Both the position numbers and the translations under genes were made by a program. Positions 28,204 to 36,238 of a DNA stretch of 36,238 bases are shown here, one piece after another. Below the pieces are notes generated by a model that saw nothing but the letters and a program-made list of their open reading frames with translations, ran no database searches and had not been told where the DNA came from. Numbering within the stretch: the stretch's first letter is position 1; each line of letters opens with the position of its first letter. Source of the DNA: Bacteroidales bacterium (lineage in GTDB: Bacteria; Bacteroidota; Bacteroidia; Bacteroidales; UBA932); NCBI GenBank assembly GCA_021443565.1, contig JABUTS010000043.1, forward strand, positions 1 to 36,238. The letters are read 5' to 3'.

Positions 28204-29196
28204 TTGCACAGGAAAGAACATACATTCACTGTTCAGGCTCCGCTTCCGGAGCCTGAACTAATTGATGTGCATCAGCTTCTCGGGGACTACTTTTCGGGAG
28301 TGCACGAACTCGTCTGCGTGGTGGGACCGACCGCCTCGGGCAAGACGCGATATGCTGTGGACCTTGCCCGCCGCATGAACTCCCTTCTCACCTCCGGAGC
28401 CTTCCCGGGCCGTGAAAATGCCCGCTGCGAAATACTTTCGGCAGACTCCCGCCAGGTCTATCGCGGGATGGACATAGGCACCGGCAAGGACCTGTCGGAA
28501 TACGGGGAGATTCCTTACCATCTAATGGATCTGGTTCCCGCAGGAACGAAATACAACATATACGAGTACCAGAAGGACTTCTCCAGAGCTTACTCCGACA
28601 TACGCGACAGGGGCTGCATACCCATATTGTGCGGAGGGTCGGGCCTCTATGTCGAGGCGGCAACCTGCGGCTACTCCCTTCCGGACGTCCCCCCGGACGA
28701 GAAACTCCGCGCAGAACTGGAAAAGAAGGGCGACGACGAACTGATAGCCATGCTGGCCTCGCTCAAACCCCTTCATAACTCCACTGACTACGACACCCGC
28801 AAGAGACTTGTCAGGGCCCTTGAAATAGCCCTGTATGAAAAGGAGCATCCCGTCAACATGAGCGTGTGCCTCCCGAAGGCCACATATTATATCGGCACCC
28901 TCGTGGACAGGGACGAGCGCAATGCGAAGATAGACCGCCGGCTGGATGCGAGACTCGCCGAAGGCATGGTGGGTGAGGTCCAGGCTCTGCTGGATTCCGG
29001 AATAGCGCCGGAAGACCTCATATACTATGGCCTGGAGTACAAATTCGTTACGCTTTTCCTTACGGGGGAACTTTCATATGAGCAGATGCGCCTTCAGCTT
29101 GCGACTGCCATACACCAGTTCGCAAAGCGTCAGATGACGTGGTTCAGGGGCATGGAACGCAAGGGGCTGACCATCCATTGGACCAAAGTTTTTTGA
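28204..29196 (+). CDS. miaA: tRNA dimethylallyltransferase (start codon uncertain: TTG 28204 or GTG 28267)
   Basis: ELVCVVGPTASGKTRYAVDLARRM, LSADSRQVYRGMDIGTGK, YHLMDLVPAGTKYNIYEYQKDF, PILCGGSGLYVEA. Confidence 0.93.
   Translation: MHRKEHTFTVQAPLPEPELIDVHQLLGDYFSGVHELVCVVGPTASGKTRYAVDLARRMNSLLTSGAFPGRENARCEILSADSRQVYRGMDIGTGKDLSEYGEIPYHLMDLVPAGTKYNIYEYQKDFSRAYSDIRDRGCIPILCGGSGLYVEAATCGYSLPDVPPDEKLRAELEKKGDDELIAMLASLKPLHNSTDYDTRKRLVRALEIALYEKEHPVNMSVCLPKATYYIGTLVDRDERNAKIDRRLDARLAEGMVGEVQALLDSGIAPEDLIYYGLEYKFVTLFLTGELSYEQMRLQLATAIHQFAKRQMTWFRGMERKGLTIHWTKVF
28231..28258 (+). terminator. perfect 12-bp hairpin in the NagB/miaA junction (terminator-like or RNA structural element)
   Basis: GTTCAGGCTCCG-CTTC-CGGAGCCTGAAC; no T-tract follows. 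Confidence 0.5.
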
Positions 29197-29213
29197 TATT
29201 CCGACTTTTTTCA

Positions 29214-29221
29214 TATTTTTG
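29214..29221 (+). promoter_or_regulatory. -7 box TATTTTTG for thrA
   Basis: TAnnTTTG match with TTTG at 29192-29195, about 18 bp upstream. Confidence 0.55.
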
Positions 29222-29225
29222 GCCG

Positions 29226-29253
29226 ATGGAATCTTATGGAAGGTTCCATTTTT
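29226..29253 (+). terminator. hairpin plus T-tract between miaA and thrA (miaA terminator or thrA leader element)
   Basis: ATGGAATCTT-ATGG-AAGGTTCCAT (one G-U pair), followed by TTTT. Confidence 0.6.
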
Positions 29254-29291
29254 CAGTTAGGAATTGTGCTAATGTTCAGAGGTACTAAGTT

Positions 29292-31721
29292 ATGAAGGTA
29301 CTTAAATTCGGTGGAACGTCTGTGGGCTCGGCGGAAGCCCTTACCAACGTAAAGGAAATAGTCTCAAGGTGCGAGGGCAGGACAGTGGTTGTCGTTTCGG
29401 CCCTTGGGGGTCTGACGGACACTCTCATCGCTACGGCCGGTCTGGCTAAAGCCGGAGACGCCTCGTACCTTGCCTCTCTTGAAAAGATAACCTGCCGCCA
29501 CCACGACATAATCGACAGGATGATAGGGGATGAACAGGCCCGCGCCGCCCTCCTCGCCAGGACTGACGAGAAACTGGGAGAACTCAGGAGCCTCTATCAG
29601 GGCGTCAACCTCATACGCGACGTTTCCGACAAGACGATTGCCGCCATAGTCAGCTATGGTGAAAGGCTGTCCTCGGATATCTGCGCCACCCTGGTCGGAG
29701 CCGAACTTCTCGACTCCCGCGATTTCATCAAGACCGTGAACCGCGAAGGCAGGGTTAGCCTGGACAGCGAGCTCACCTACAGTCTCATAGAAAAGGCCTT
29801 TGAAGGAACCGGAGACCTGGTTCTGGTGCCCGGCTTCATCTCCACGGATTCTGAAACCGGAGAGGTGACCAATCTCGGACGTGGTGGCAGCGACTACACC
29901 GCCAGCCTCATCGCGGCTGCCCTCGGCGCGGACTCCCTCGAAATATGGACTGATGTCGACGGTTTCCTCACCGCCGACCCGCACATGATAGAGAACGCAT
30001 ATACCATTAACGAGCTCAGCTACAACGAGGCCACCGAGCTCTGCAACTTTGGCGCGAAGGTGGTATATCCTCCGACCATCTATCCTGTCTGCGTGAAGAA
30101 CATCCCGATTTACGTCAAGAATACCTTCAATCCAAAGGCCTGCGGCACCGTCATCTGTGCCAACCCGAAGGAGGACAAGATACATCCGGTTAAGGGCATA
30201 AGTTCGATAGGCGGAATCAGCGTCATAACCGTTTCCGGTCTCTCAATGGTCGGGGTTATCGGAGTGAACAGGCGCATCTTCTCCTGTCTCGCAGCCAACG
30301 GCATAAGCGTGTTCATGGTCTGCCAGGCTTCTTCTGAAAGCACCTCGACCATAGGTGTCAGAAGCGTGGACGTGGTGAAGGCCTGCGAGGTCCTTGACGC
30401 GGAGTTTGAGAAGGAAATCAAGACCGGGTCGATGAACAGGATGTGCGCGAGCAGCAATCTCGCCAGCATCGCCGTTGTGGGTGACAACATGAAGAACAAC
30501 GCCGGCATAGCCGGAAAGCTTTTCGGAACTCTCGGCCGCAACGGAATAAGCATCATAGCCTGCGCCCAGGGAGCGTCGGAAACCAACATATCATTCATAG
30601 TTGAAGAGAAATCTCTGCGCAAGGCCCTTCATGTTATTCATGAAAGTTTTTTTCTGTCCGAATACAAGGTCCTGAACCTGTTTCTCTGCGGCGTCGGAAC
30701 CGTGGGAGGCAGCCTGCTCCAGCAGATAGCGTCCCAGAAACAGAGGCTGATGAAGGAAAGGAGCCTCATGCTCAACGTGGTGGGCATAGCCAATAGCCAT
30801 GCGGCCCTCATAGACAGGGACGGACTTGAGATTGAAGGCTTCCGCGAAAGGCTTGCCGTGGCGGAAGAATGCGACCTGGCCGGCCTGAAGGAAAAGATAA
30901 TATCCCTGAACCTCTACAATTCGGTCTTTGTTGACTGCACTGCGAGCGAAGCCGTGGCATCCATATACCAGGACCTTTTCGACCACAACATATCCGTCGT
31001 GACCGCCAACAAGATTGCAGCATCGTCCGACTATGACCACTACAGGCTTCTCAAGGACACTGCAAGGAAGAAGGGCGTGAAATTCCTTTTCGAGACCAAC
31101 GTCGGTGCCGGACTGCCTATAATCAATACCATAAACGACCTGATAAACAGCGGCGACAGAATACTTAAGATAGAGGCTGTGCTCAGCGGTACCCTCAATT
31201 TCATCTTCAATACAATTTCCGGGGACGTGCCTTTCAGCGAGACCGTCAGGCTTGCCAAGGAAAAGGGCTTCAGCGAACCCGACCCGAGGATAGACCTCAG
31301 CGGCAAGGACGTCATCAGGAAACTTGTGATACTCTCGAGAGAGTCCGGATACAGGCTGAACCAGGAGGATGTGGAGAAGCGCCTCTTCATCCCGGAGGAA
31401 CTGTTCACGGGCAGCATAGACGAGTTCTGGGCAGGACTTCCGGCCCTAAACCATGATTTCGAGGAGCGCCGCAGAAGGCTTCAGGAAGAGAGGAAATGCT
31501 GGAGATTCGTGGCAAAACTCGAGGACGGCCGCGGCAGCGTCGAACTCCGTGAGATTCCTGAACATCATCCTTTCTTCGACCTTGACGGCAGCAACAACAT
31601 ACTCCTGCTCACGACGGAGCGCTACCGCCAGGATCCGATGCTGATCCAGGGTTACGGCGCCGGGGCGAGCGTCACAGCGGCCGGCGTTTTCGCAGACATC
31701 ATGAGCATCGCCAATATATAG
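29292..31721 (+). CDS. thrA: bifunctional aspartate kinase / homoserine dehydrogenase
   Basis: 809 aa; MKVLKFGGTSVGSAEAL, GRGGSDYTASLIAAALGADSLEIWTDVDGFLTADP, ACT region, then FLCGVGTVGGSLLQQI and FLFETNVGAGLPIINTINDLINSGDRILKIEAVLSGTLNFIF. Confidence 0.97.
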   Translation: MKVLKFGGTSVGSAEALTNVKEIVSRCEGRTVVVVSALGGLTDTLIATAGLAKAGDASYLASLEKITCRHHDIIDRMIGDEQARAALLARTDEKLGELRSLYQGVNLIRDVSDKTIAAIVSYGERLSSDICATLVGAELLDSRDFIKTVNREGRVSLDSELTYSLIEKAFEGTGDLVLVPGFISTDSETGEVTNLGRGGSDYTASLIAAALGADSLEIWTDVDGFLTADPHMIENAYTINELSYNEATELCNFGAKVVYPPTIYPVCVKNIPIYVKNTFNPKACGTVICANPKEDKIHPVKGISSIGGISVITVSGLSMVGVIGVNRRIFSCLAANGISVFMVCQASSESTSTIGVRSVDVVKACEVLDAEFEKEIKTGSMNRMCASSNLASIAVVGDNMKNNAGIAGKLFGTLGRNGISIIACAQGASETNISFIVEEKSLRKALHVIHESFFLSEYKVLNLFLCGVGTVGGSLLQQIASQKQRLMKERSLMLNVVGIANSHAALIDRDGLEIEGFRERLAVAEECDLAGLKEKIISLNLYNSVFVDCTASEAVASIYQDLFDHNISVVTANKIAASSDYDHYRLLKDTARKKGVKFLFETNVGAGLPIINTINDLINSGDRILKIEAVLSGTLNFIFNTISGDVPFSETVRLAKEKGFSEPDPRIDLSGKDVIRKLVILSRESGYRLNQEDVEKRLFIPEELFTGSIDEFWAGLPALNHDFEERRRRLQEERKCWRFVAKLEDGRGSVELREIPEHHPFFDLDGSNNILLLTTERYRQDPMLIQGYGAGASVTAAGVFADIMSIANI

Positions 31722-31731
31722 GAGGCAGGGC

Positions 31732-32943
31732 ATGAAACACATAATCATCCTTGGCGACGGAATGGCCGACTGGCCTGACGCCGGACTGGGCGGTCGTACC
31801 ATACTTCAGGCAGCCCATACCCCTTACATGGACCTTCTCGCAGCGAAAGGACGCTGCGGGATGCTCAAGACGGTTCCCGACGGCTTCCACCCGGGCAGCG
31901 AGGTCGCCAATTCATCCATACTCGGCTATGACCAGCGTAAGGTATATGAAGGCAGGGGCCCTCTCGAGGCCGCAAGCATAGGCGTGAGCCTTGATGGTGA
32001 CGACCTTGCGATACGCTGCAATCTCGTCTGCGTTGAAGGAGACATGCTCAAGAACCACTCCTGCGGCCGTCTCGAGACTGAAGAGGCCGATGTTCTCATA
32101 AAGTGTCTCAACGAGCAGCTCGGCAGTGACAGGATACGTTTCCATACTGGTGTCCAGTACCGTAACCTGCTTGTGGTTAAGGGGGGAGACAAGCGCTTGG
32201 TATGCACCCCTCCTCACGACATTCCCCTCCATCCCTGGCGCCCCGCCCTCATCAAGGCGGCAGTGCCTGAGGCGCAGGAGACCGCAGACCTGCTCAACGG
32301 GCTGATACTCAGGTCTCAGGAAATCCTCGTGAACCATCCTCTCAACCTTCGCCGCAAGGCAGAAGGCAAGGATATGGCCAGCAGCATCTGGCCGTGGGCC
32401 GGAGGATACAGGCCCGCCATGGAGCCTCTCGGCTGCACATTCCCGCAGATTGGGAGAGGCTCGGTGATTACCGCCGTGGACCTCATAAGGGGCATAGGAC
32501 ACTACGCCGGGCTCAAGGTGCTTGACGTGGAAGGTGCGACCGGTCTCTGGGACACCAACTACGAGGGGAAAGCCGCCGCCGCGATAGAGGCTCTGAAGCA
32601 TGACGACTTCGTCTATGTCCATGTGGAGGCTCCGGACGAGGCCGGCCATGACGGGGATATCGATGTGAAACTAAAGACCGTGGAGGACTTGGATGCCAGA
32701 CTGATAGGCCCTGTATACGAGGCCTTGAAGGAAATGGACGAGCCGGTGGCCATGGCTGTCCTTCCCGACCATCCGACTCCGATAAGGCTGCGCACACATA
32801 CCTCCGAACCCGTCCCTTTCCTTATCTGGGCGCCCGGGATAGAGCCCGACAGCGTGAAGGTTTACGACGAATTCTCCTGCCGCGAAGGCTCGTACGGACT
32901 GATACGGGAGTCCGAATTTATCCGTGAATTCATGAAAATATGA
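31732..32943 (+). CDS. ApgM-type cofactor-independent phosphoglycerate mutase homolog; probable homoserine kinase by context
   Basis: 403 aa; MKHIIILGDGMADWP, GSEVANSSILGYD, VEAPDEAGHDGD, LPDHPTPI; sits between thrA and thrC. Confidence 0.87.
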   Translation: MKHIIILGDGMADWPDAGLGGRTILQAAHTPYMDLLAAKGRCGMLKTVPDGFHPGSEVANSSILGYDQRKVYEGRGPLEAASIGVSLDGDDLAIRCNLVCVEGDMLKNHSCGRLETEEADVLIKCLNEQLGSDRIRFHTGVQYRNLLVVKGGDKRLVCTPPHDIPLHPWRPALIKAAVPEAQETADLLNGLILRSQEILVNHPLNLRRKAEGKDMASSIWPWAGGYRPAMEPLGCTFPQIGRGSVITAVDLIRGIGHYAGLKVLDVEGATGLWDTNYEGKAAAAIEALKHDDFVYVHVEAPDEAGHDGDIDVKLKTVEDLDARLIGPVYEALKEMDEPVAMAVLPDHPTPIRLRTHTSEPVPFLIWAPGIEPDSVKVYDEFSCREGSYGLIRESEFIREFMKI

Positions 32944-34265
32944 AATACTACAGCACTAACGACACCTCTGCCAGAGCCGGTCTCGAGCAGGCGGTGGTTA
33001 AGGGGCTCGCGCCCGACAAGGGCCTCTACATGCCCCTTGAGGTAAAACGTCTGCCGGAGGAGTTCTTCGAAAATATTGACAAACTCTCTTTTCAGGAGAT
33101 TGCATGCGTGGTTGCCGACGCCTTTTTCGGCGGTGATATACCAGCGGATGAACTGAGGAAAATAGTATATGACACCCTGGCCTTCGACTGCCCTCTGGAA
33201 AAGGTGGGCGAGAATATCTGGTCGCTTGAGCTCTTCCACGGGCCCACTCTGGCCTTCAAGGACGTTGGTGCCAGATTCATGGCCCGCCTCCTCGGCTATT
33301 TCATCTCGAAGAGCGGGGATTCGCGTGAGGTGAACGTGCTTGTCGCGACTTCGGGCGACACGGGATCGGCAGTGGCCAACGGCTTCCTCGGGGTCGAGGG
33401 CATACATGTTTACGTGCTGTATCCAAAGGGCAAGGTCAGCCCTATACAGGAGTGCCAGTTCACCACCCTCGGCCGCAACGTCACTGCGATAGAGGTGGAC
33501 GGAGTGTTCGACGATTGTCAGGCTCTCGTTAAGTCGGCCTTTGTGGATGCCGAACTCAACGCGGCCATGAAGCTGACTTCCGCAAATTCGATCAACGTGG
33601 CCCGCTTCCTCCCCCAGGCCTTCTATTATTTCCATGCTTATGCCCAGTTGAAGAGGATGGGGCTGGCCGACAATGTGGTTGTATGCGTGCCGAGCGGAAA
33701 CTTCGGCAACATCTGCGCGGGGCTTTTCGGCAAGAGAATGGGCCTTCCGGTAAGGCGTTTCATAGCAGCCAATAACGAGAACGACGTGTTCTTCGAGTAT
33801 CTCTCGAGCGGGGAGTACAAGCCTCGCGCTTCCGTGCAGACCATAGCCAACGCGATGGATGTGGGAGCTCCGAGCAACTTCGCCCGCATAGCGGAACTTT
33901 ACGGCCATGATGTCGACGCGGTGCGCGCGGACGTGTCGGGAGCCCGTTTCAGCGATGAGCAGATACGGGAGACCGTGGCGTCGGTCTACCGTGAGACAGG
34001 TTATCTCTGCGACCCTCACGGAGCCTGCGGAATGCGTGCCCTGCAGCAGCAGCTGAAGCCGGGCGAGACGGGAGTCTTCCTTGAAACAGCCCATCCAGCC
34101 AAGTTCAAGGATACGGTGGAGCCTCTCATCGGCGGGCCTGTGGCCATACCGGAGCGCCTCGCCGCCTTCATGAAAGGGACAAAGGAGTCCGTGCCTATGG
34201 CCGCCGACTTCGCAGCCTTCAAGTCTTTCCTGTTGAGCCGTCAGGCAATGCGGAAAAATTTGTAA
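32940..34265 (+). CDS. thrC: threonine synthase
   Basis: 441 aa; MKYYSTNDTSARAGLEQAVVKGLAPDKGLYMP, FHGPTLAFKDVGARFMA, VLVATSGDTGSAVANGF; ATGA overlap with the upstream gene. Confidence 0.96.
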   Translation: MKYYSTNDTSARAGLEQAVVKGLAPDKGLYMPLEVKRLPEEFFENIDKLSFQEIACVVADAFFGGDIPADELRKIVYDTLAFDCPLEKVGENIWSLELFHGPTLAFKDVGARFMARLLGYFISKSGDSREVNVLVATSGDTGSAVANGFLGVEGIHVYVLYPKGKVSPIQECQFTTLGRNVTAIEVDGVFDDCQALVKSAFVDAELNAAMKLTSANSINVARFLPQAFYYFHAYAQLKRMGLADNVVVCVPSGNFGNICAGLFGKRMGLPVRRFIAANNENDVFFEYLSSGEYKPRASVQTIANAMDVGAPSNFARIAELYGHDVDAVRADVSGARFSDEQIRETVASVYRETGYLCDPHGACGMRALQQQLKPGETGVFLETAHPAKFKDTVEPLIGGPVAIPERLAAFMKGTKESVPMAADFAAFKSFLLSRQAMRKNL

Positions 34266-34270
34266 ATTTG
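34263..34270 (+). promoter_or_regulatory. -7 box TAAATTTG for gpmI, overlapping the thrC stop codon
   Basis: TAnnTTTG match; thrC stop TAA at 34263-34265. Confidence 0.45.
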
Positions 34271-34343
34271 CCGCGCTTCCGGAAAAGGGCTCTTGCTCCG
34301 CCCGGAACCGCGAGGGAAATCAGATAAAAAGAATATAAAAGAC

Positions 34344-35861
34344 ATGTCACAGAAAGTGCTTCTCATGATTCTTGACGGCTGGGGAGAAGGCCGCAAGGAC
34401 GATTCAAACGCCATATATGTCCAGGGCCAGCCTAACATCGACTCCCTCAGGGCGAAGTATCCCGTATCCCACCTGCAGGCCTGCGGAGAATATGTAGGTC
34501 TTCCGGACGGCCAGATGGGCAACTCCGAGGTTGGTCACATGAACATAGGCGCAGGCCGCGTGGTATATCAGGACCTCGTCAAGATCAATATCGCCTGCCG
34601 TGACCACAAACTCCTTGCAAACGCTGAAATCAAGGCCGTTTACGACTATGTGAAGCAGACAGGCAGGAAGCTTCACCTCATGGGCCTTACCTCCATGGGC
34701 GGTGTCCACTCCTCACTCAACCATGTTTACGAATTCCTTGCAGAGGCAAAGAATGAAGGCCTGGAGAAAGTGTTTGTACACGCATTCATGGACGGTCGCG
34801 ACACCGACCCGCGTAGCGGCAAGGGCTTCCTCGAGGACCTCGAGGCCCATATGGCTCAGAGCACGGGAAAGATAGCTTCAGTCTGCGGACGCTTCTACGC
34901 GATGGACCGTGACAAGAGATGGGACCGCGTCAAGACCGCCTATGACCTTCTTGTCGAGGGTAAGGGAGAGAAGTTCACCTCGGCAACAGCAGGCATCCAG
35001 GCCTCATACGACGCAGAGGTAACCGACGAGTTCGTGAAGCCTATAGTGATAGTTGACGAGGCCGGAGAGCCACTTGCGAAAATAGAGGAAGGGGACGCTG
35101 TCATCTTCTACAACTTCCGCAACGACCGGGCACGCGAACTTACCGCCGTACTCACACAGCAGGACATGCCGGAGCAGGGTATGAAGACCATGCCTCTCTA
35201 CTGGTGCTGCCTCACTCCTTACGACGCATCCTTCACGGGCGTACACATACTCTTCGACAAGGAACTTGTCACCGACACTCTCGGTGAGACCGTGTCAAAG
35301 GCGGGAAAGCGCCAGCTCCGCATTGCGGAAACCGAGAAATATGCACATGTGACCTTCTTCTTCAACGGCGGCCGCGAGGCCCAGTTCGAAGGTGAGGACC
35401 GCATACTCGTGGCTTCTCCGAAGGTTGCCACATATGACCTTCAGCCCGAGATGAGCGCTCCTGAGGTTGCGGAGAAACTCATAGAGGCCATCAATACCGG
35501 CGTCGAGGACATGATCATCCTCAACTTCGCAAACGGCGACATGGTAGGCCATACCGGCGTGAAGCCAGCCATCTGCAAGGCTGTCGAGGCTGTTGACCAG
35601 CTCGTGGGCAAGGTCGTGGAGGCCGCAGTGGCTCAGGACTATGCAGTGCTCATCACTGCAGACCACGGCAATGCCGACTACTGCCAGAACGAGGACGGAA
35701 GCCCTAACACCGCCCATTCCCTCAACCCTGTGCCTTTCATCGTTGTGAATGCCGGAGTGAAGGAAGTGAAGGACGGAAAACTTGCCGACATTGCGCCTAC
35801 CATGCTGAAAATCATGGGAATCTCCCAGCCGGAAGCAATGACGGGAGAGCCTCTCATTTAG
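34344..35861 (+). CDS. gpmI: 2,3-bisphosphoglycerate-independent phosphoglycerate mutase
   Basis: [71 protein letters not shown] 34344 preferred to TTG 34293. Confidence 0.97.
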   Translation: MSQKVLLMILDGWGEGRKDDSNAIYVQGQPNIDSLRAKYPVSHLQACGEYVGLPDGQMGNSEVGHMNIGAGRVVYQDLVKINIACRDHKLLANAEIKAVYDYVKQTGRKLHLMGLTSMGGVHSSLNHVYEFLAEAKNEGLEKVFVHAFMDGRDTDPRSGKGFLEDLEAHMAQSTGKIASVCGRFYAMDRDKRWDRVKTAYDLLVEGKGEKFTSATAGIQASYDAEVTDEFVKPIVIVDEAGEPLAKIEEGDAVIFYNFRNDRARELTAVLTQQDMPEQGMKTMPLYWCCLTPYDASFTGVHILFDKELVTDTLGETVSKAGKRQLRIAETEKYAHVTFFFNGGREAQFEGEDRILVASPKVATYDLQPEMSAPEVAEKLIEAINTGVEDMIILNFANGDMVGHTGVKPAICKAVEAVDQLVGKVVEAAVAQDYAVLITADHGNADYCQNEDGSPNTAHSLNPVPFIVVNAGVKEVKDGKLADIAPTMLKIMGISQPEAMTGEPLI

Positions 35862-35961
35862 GCAGGAACTGCAGACGCGGGGATGAGGCCGAAGCAAGGC
35901 CTTCACGCAGAAGCCAGCATCAGCGAAGCTGCCAAAAAGTAGGAGTTTCCGAAAAGTTGAC

Positions 35962-35969
35962 TATCTTTG
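35962..35969 (+). promoter_or_regulatory. -7 box TATCTTTG for the terminal partial CDS
   Basis: TAnnTTTG match 33 bp upstream of ATG 36003. Confidence 0.55.
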
Positions 35970-36002
35970 CACAGTTTTGAAAACAACTAAACCTTTACAG
36001 AT

Positions 36003-36238
36003 ATGAACCTTAGAGACATCAAAAAGGACATCGAGTATTTCGTGGGCGAATTCATCGACGACTGCTCACTCTTCGTGGCACTTAATCCGGGCAAGGATTC
36101 AGACGCAATCGCTGCAATCATCGACGAGGCTGTAGACCTTTACAACGACCTCAAGGACAAGGCAAACCATCCGGAGGGAGCCAGGAAGGCGTTCTACGAC
36201 GGCATACGCAAGGAGATGTTCGAGAAAATCGACAAGGT
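36003..36238 (+). CDS. hypothetical protein, N-terminal part (runs off the window)
   Basis: Open frame MNLRDIKKDIEYFVGEFIDDCSLFVALNPGKDSDAIAAIIDEAVDLYNDLKDKANHPEGARKAFYDGIRKEMFEKIDK, with a promoter box upstream; no stop before the window end. Confidence 0.8.
   Translation, partial: MNLRDIKKDIEYFVGEFIDDCSLFVALNPGKDSDAIAAIIDEAVDLYNDLKDKANHPEGARKAFYDGIRKEMFEKIDK

Noticed and set aside
29364-30185. 273-aa minus-strand ORF inside thrA
   Set aside because: Antisense shadow of a clearly conserved aspartate kinase domain.
31912-32649. 245-aa minus-strand ORF inside the ApgM-like gene
   Set aside because: Antisense shadow; no domain signature.
32862-34094. 410-aa minus-strand ORF opposite thrC
   Set aside because: Exactly covers the conserved thrC coding region on the other strand; translation resembles no family and is explained by codon bias.
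1-36238. CRISPR arrays, tRNA/rRNA genes, insertion sequences, phage or toxin-antitoxin modules
   Set aside because: Looked for repeat-spacer patterns, cloverleaf-like intergenic segments and transposase/integrase motifs; none seen by eye. A covariance-model scan would be needed for full exclusion.

Overview
Chromosomal segment from a member of the Bacteroidota, probably Bacteroidales. This is inferred from the gene families, from Bacteroides-type TAnnTTTG promoter boxes, and from a T9SS sorting domain. No tRNA, rRNA, CRISPR array or transposon is visible. Housekeeping genes flank the window: pgk (partial), an RlmI-like methyltransferase, a DUF2723 membrane protein, an operon of SUI1/DUF4271/hemD/rnpA/yidD, lepA, an ECF sigma factor with a putative anti-sigma protein and a Spy-like protein, a NagB-PIG-L fusion, miaA, thrA/apgM/thrC, gpmI, and a partial small conserved CDS. 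The accessory core (about 10.98-25.84 kb, minus strand) is a SusC/SusD locus. It also encodes an HExxH metallohydrolase lipoprotein, a DUF4302 lipoprotein, two modular paralogous lipoproteins and a subtilisin-like protease with a C-terminal T9SS-type domain. It looks like a candidate surface protein/peptide or glycoprotein acquisition system. Secondary points of interest are the NagB-like domain, in which three catalytic-triad positions appear substituted, and several leader or hairpin structures (miaA 5' end, thrA leader, S8 protease promoter/terminator). All calls come from reading the sequence and the supplied ORF track; no database search was run.
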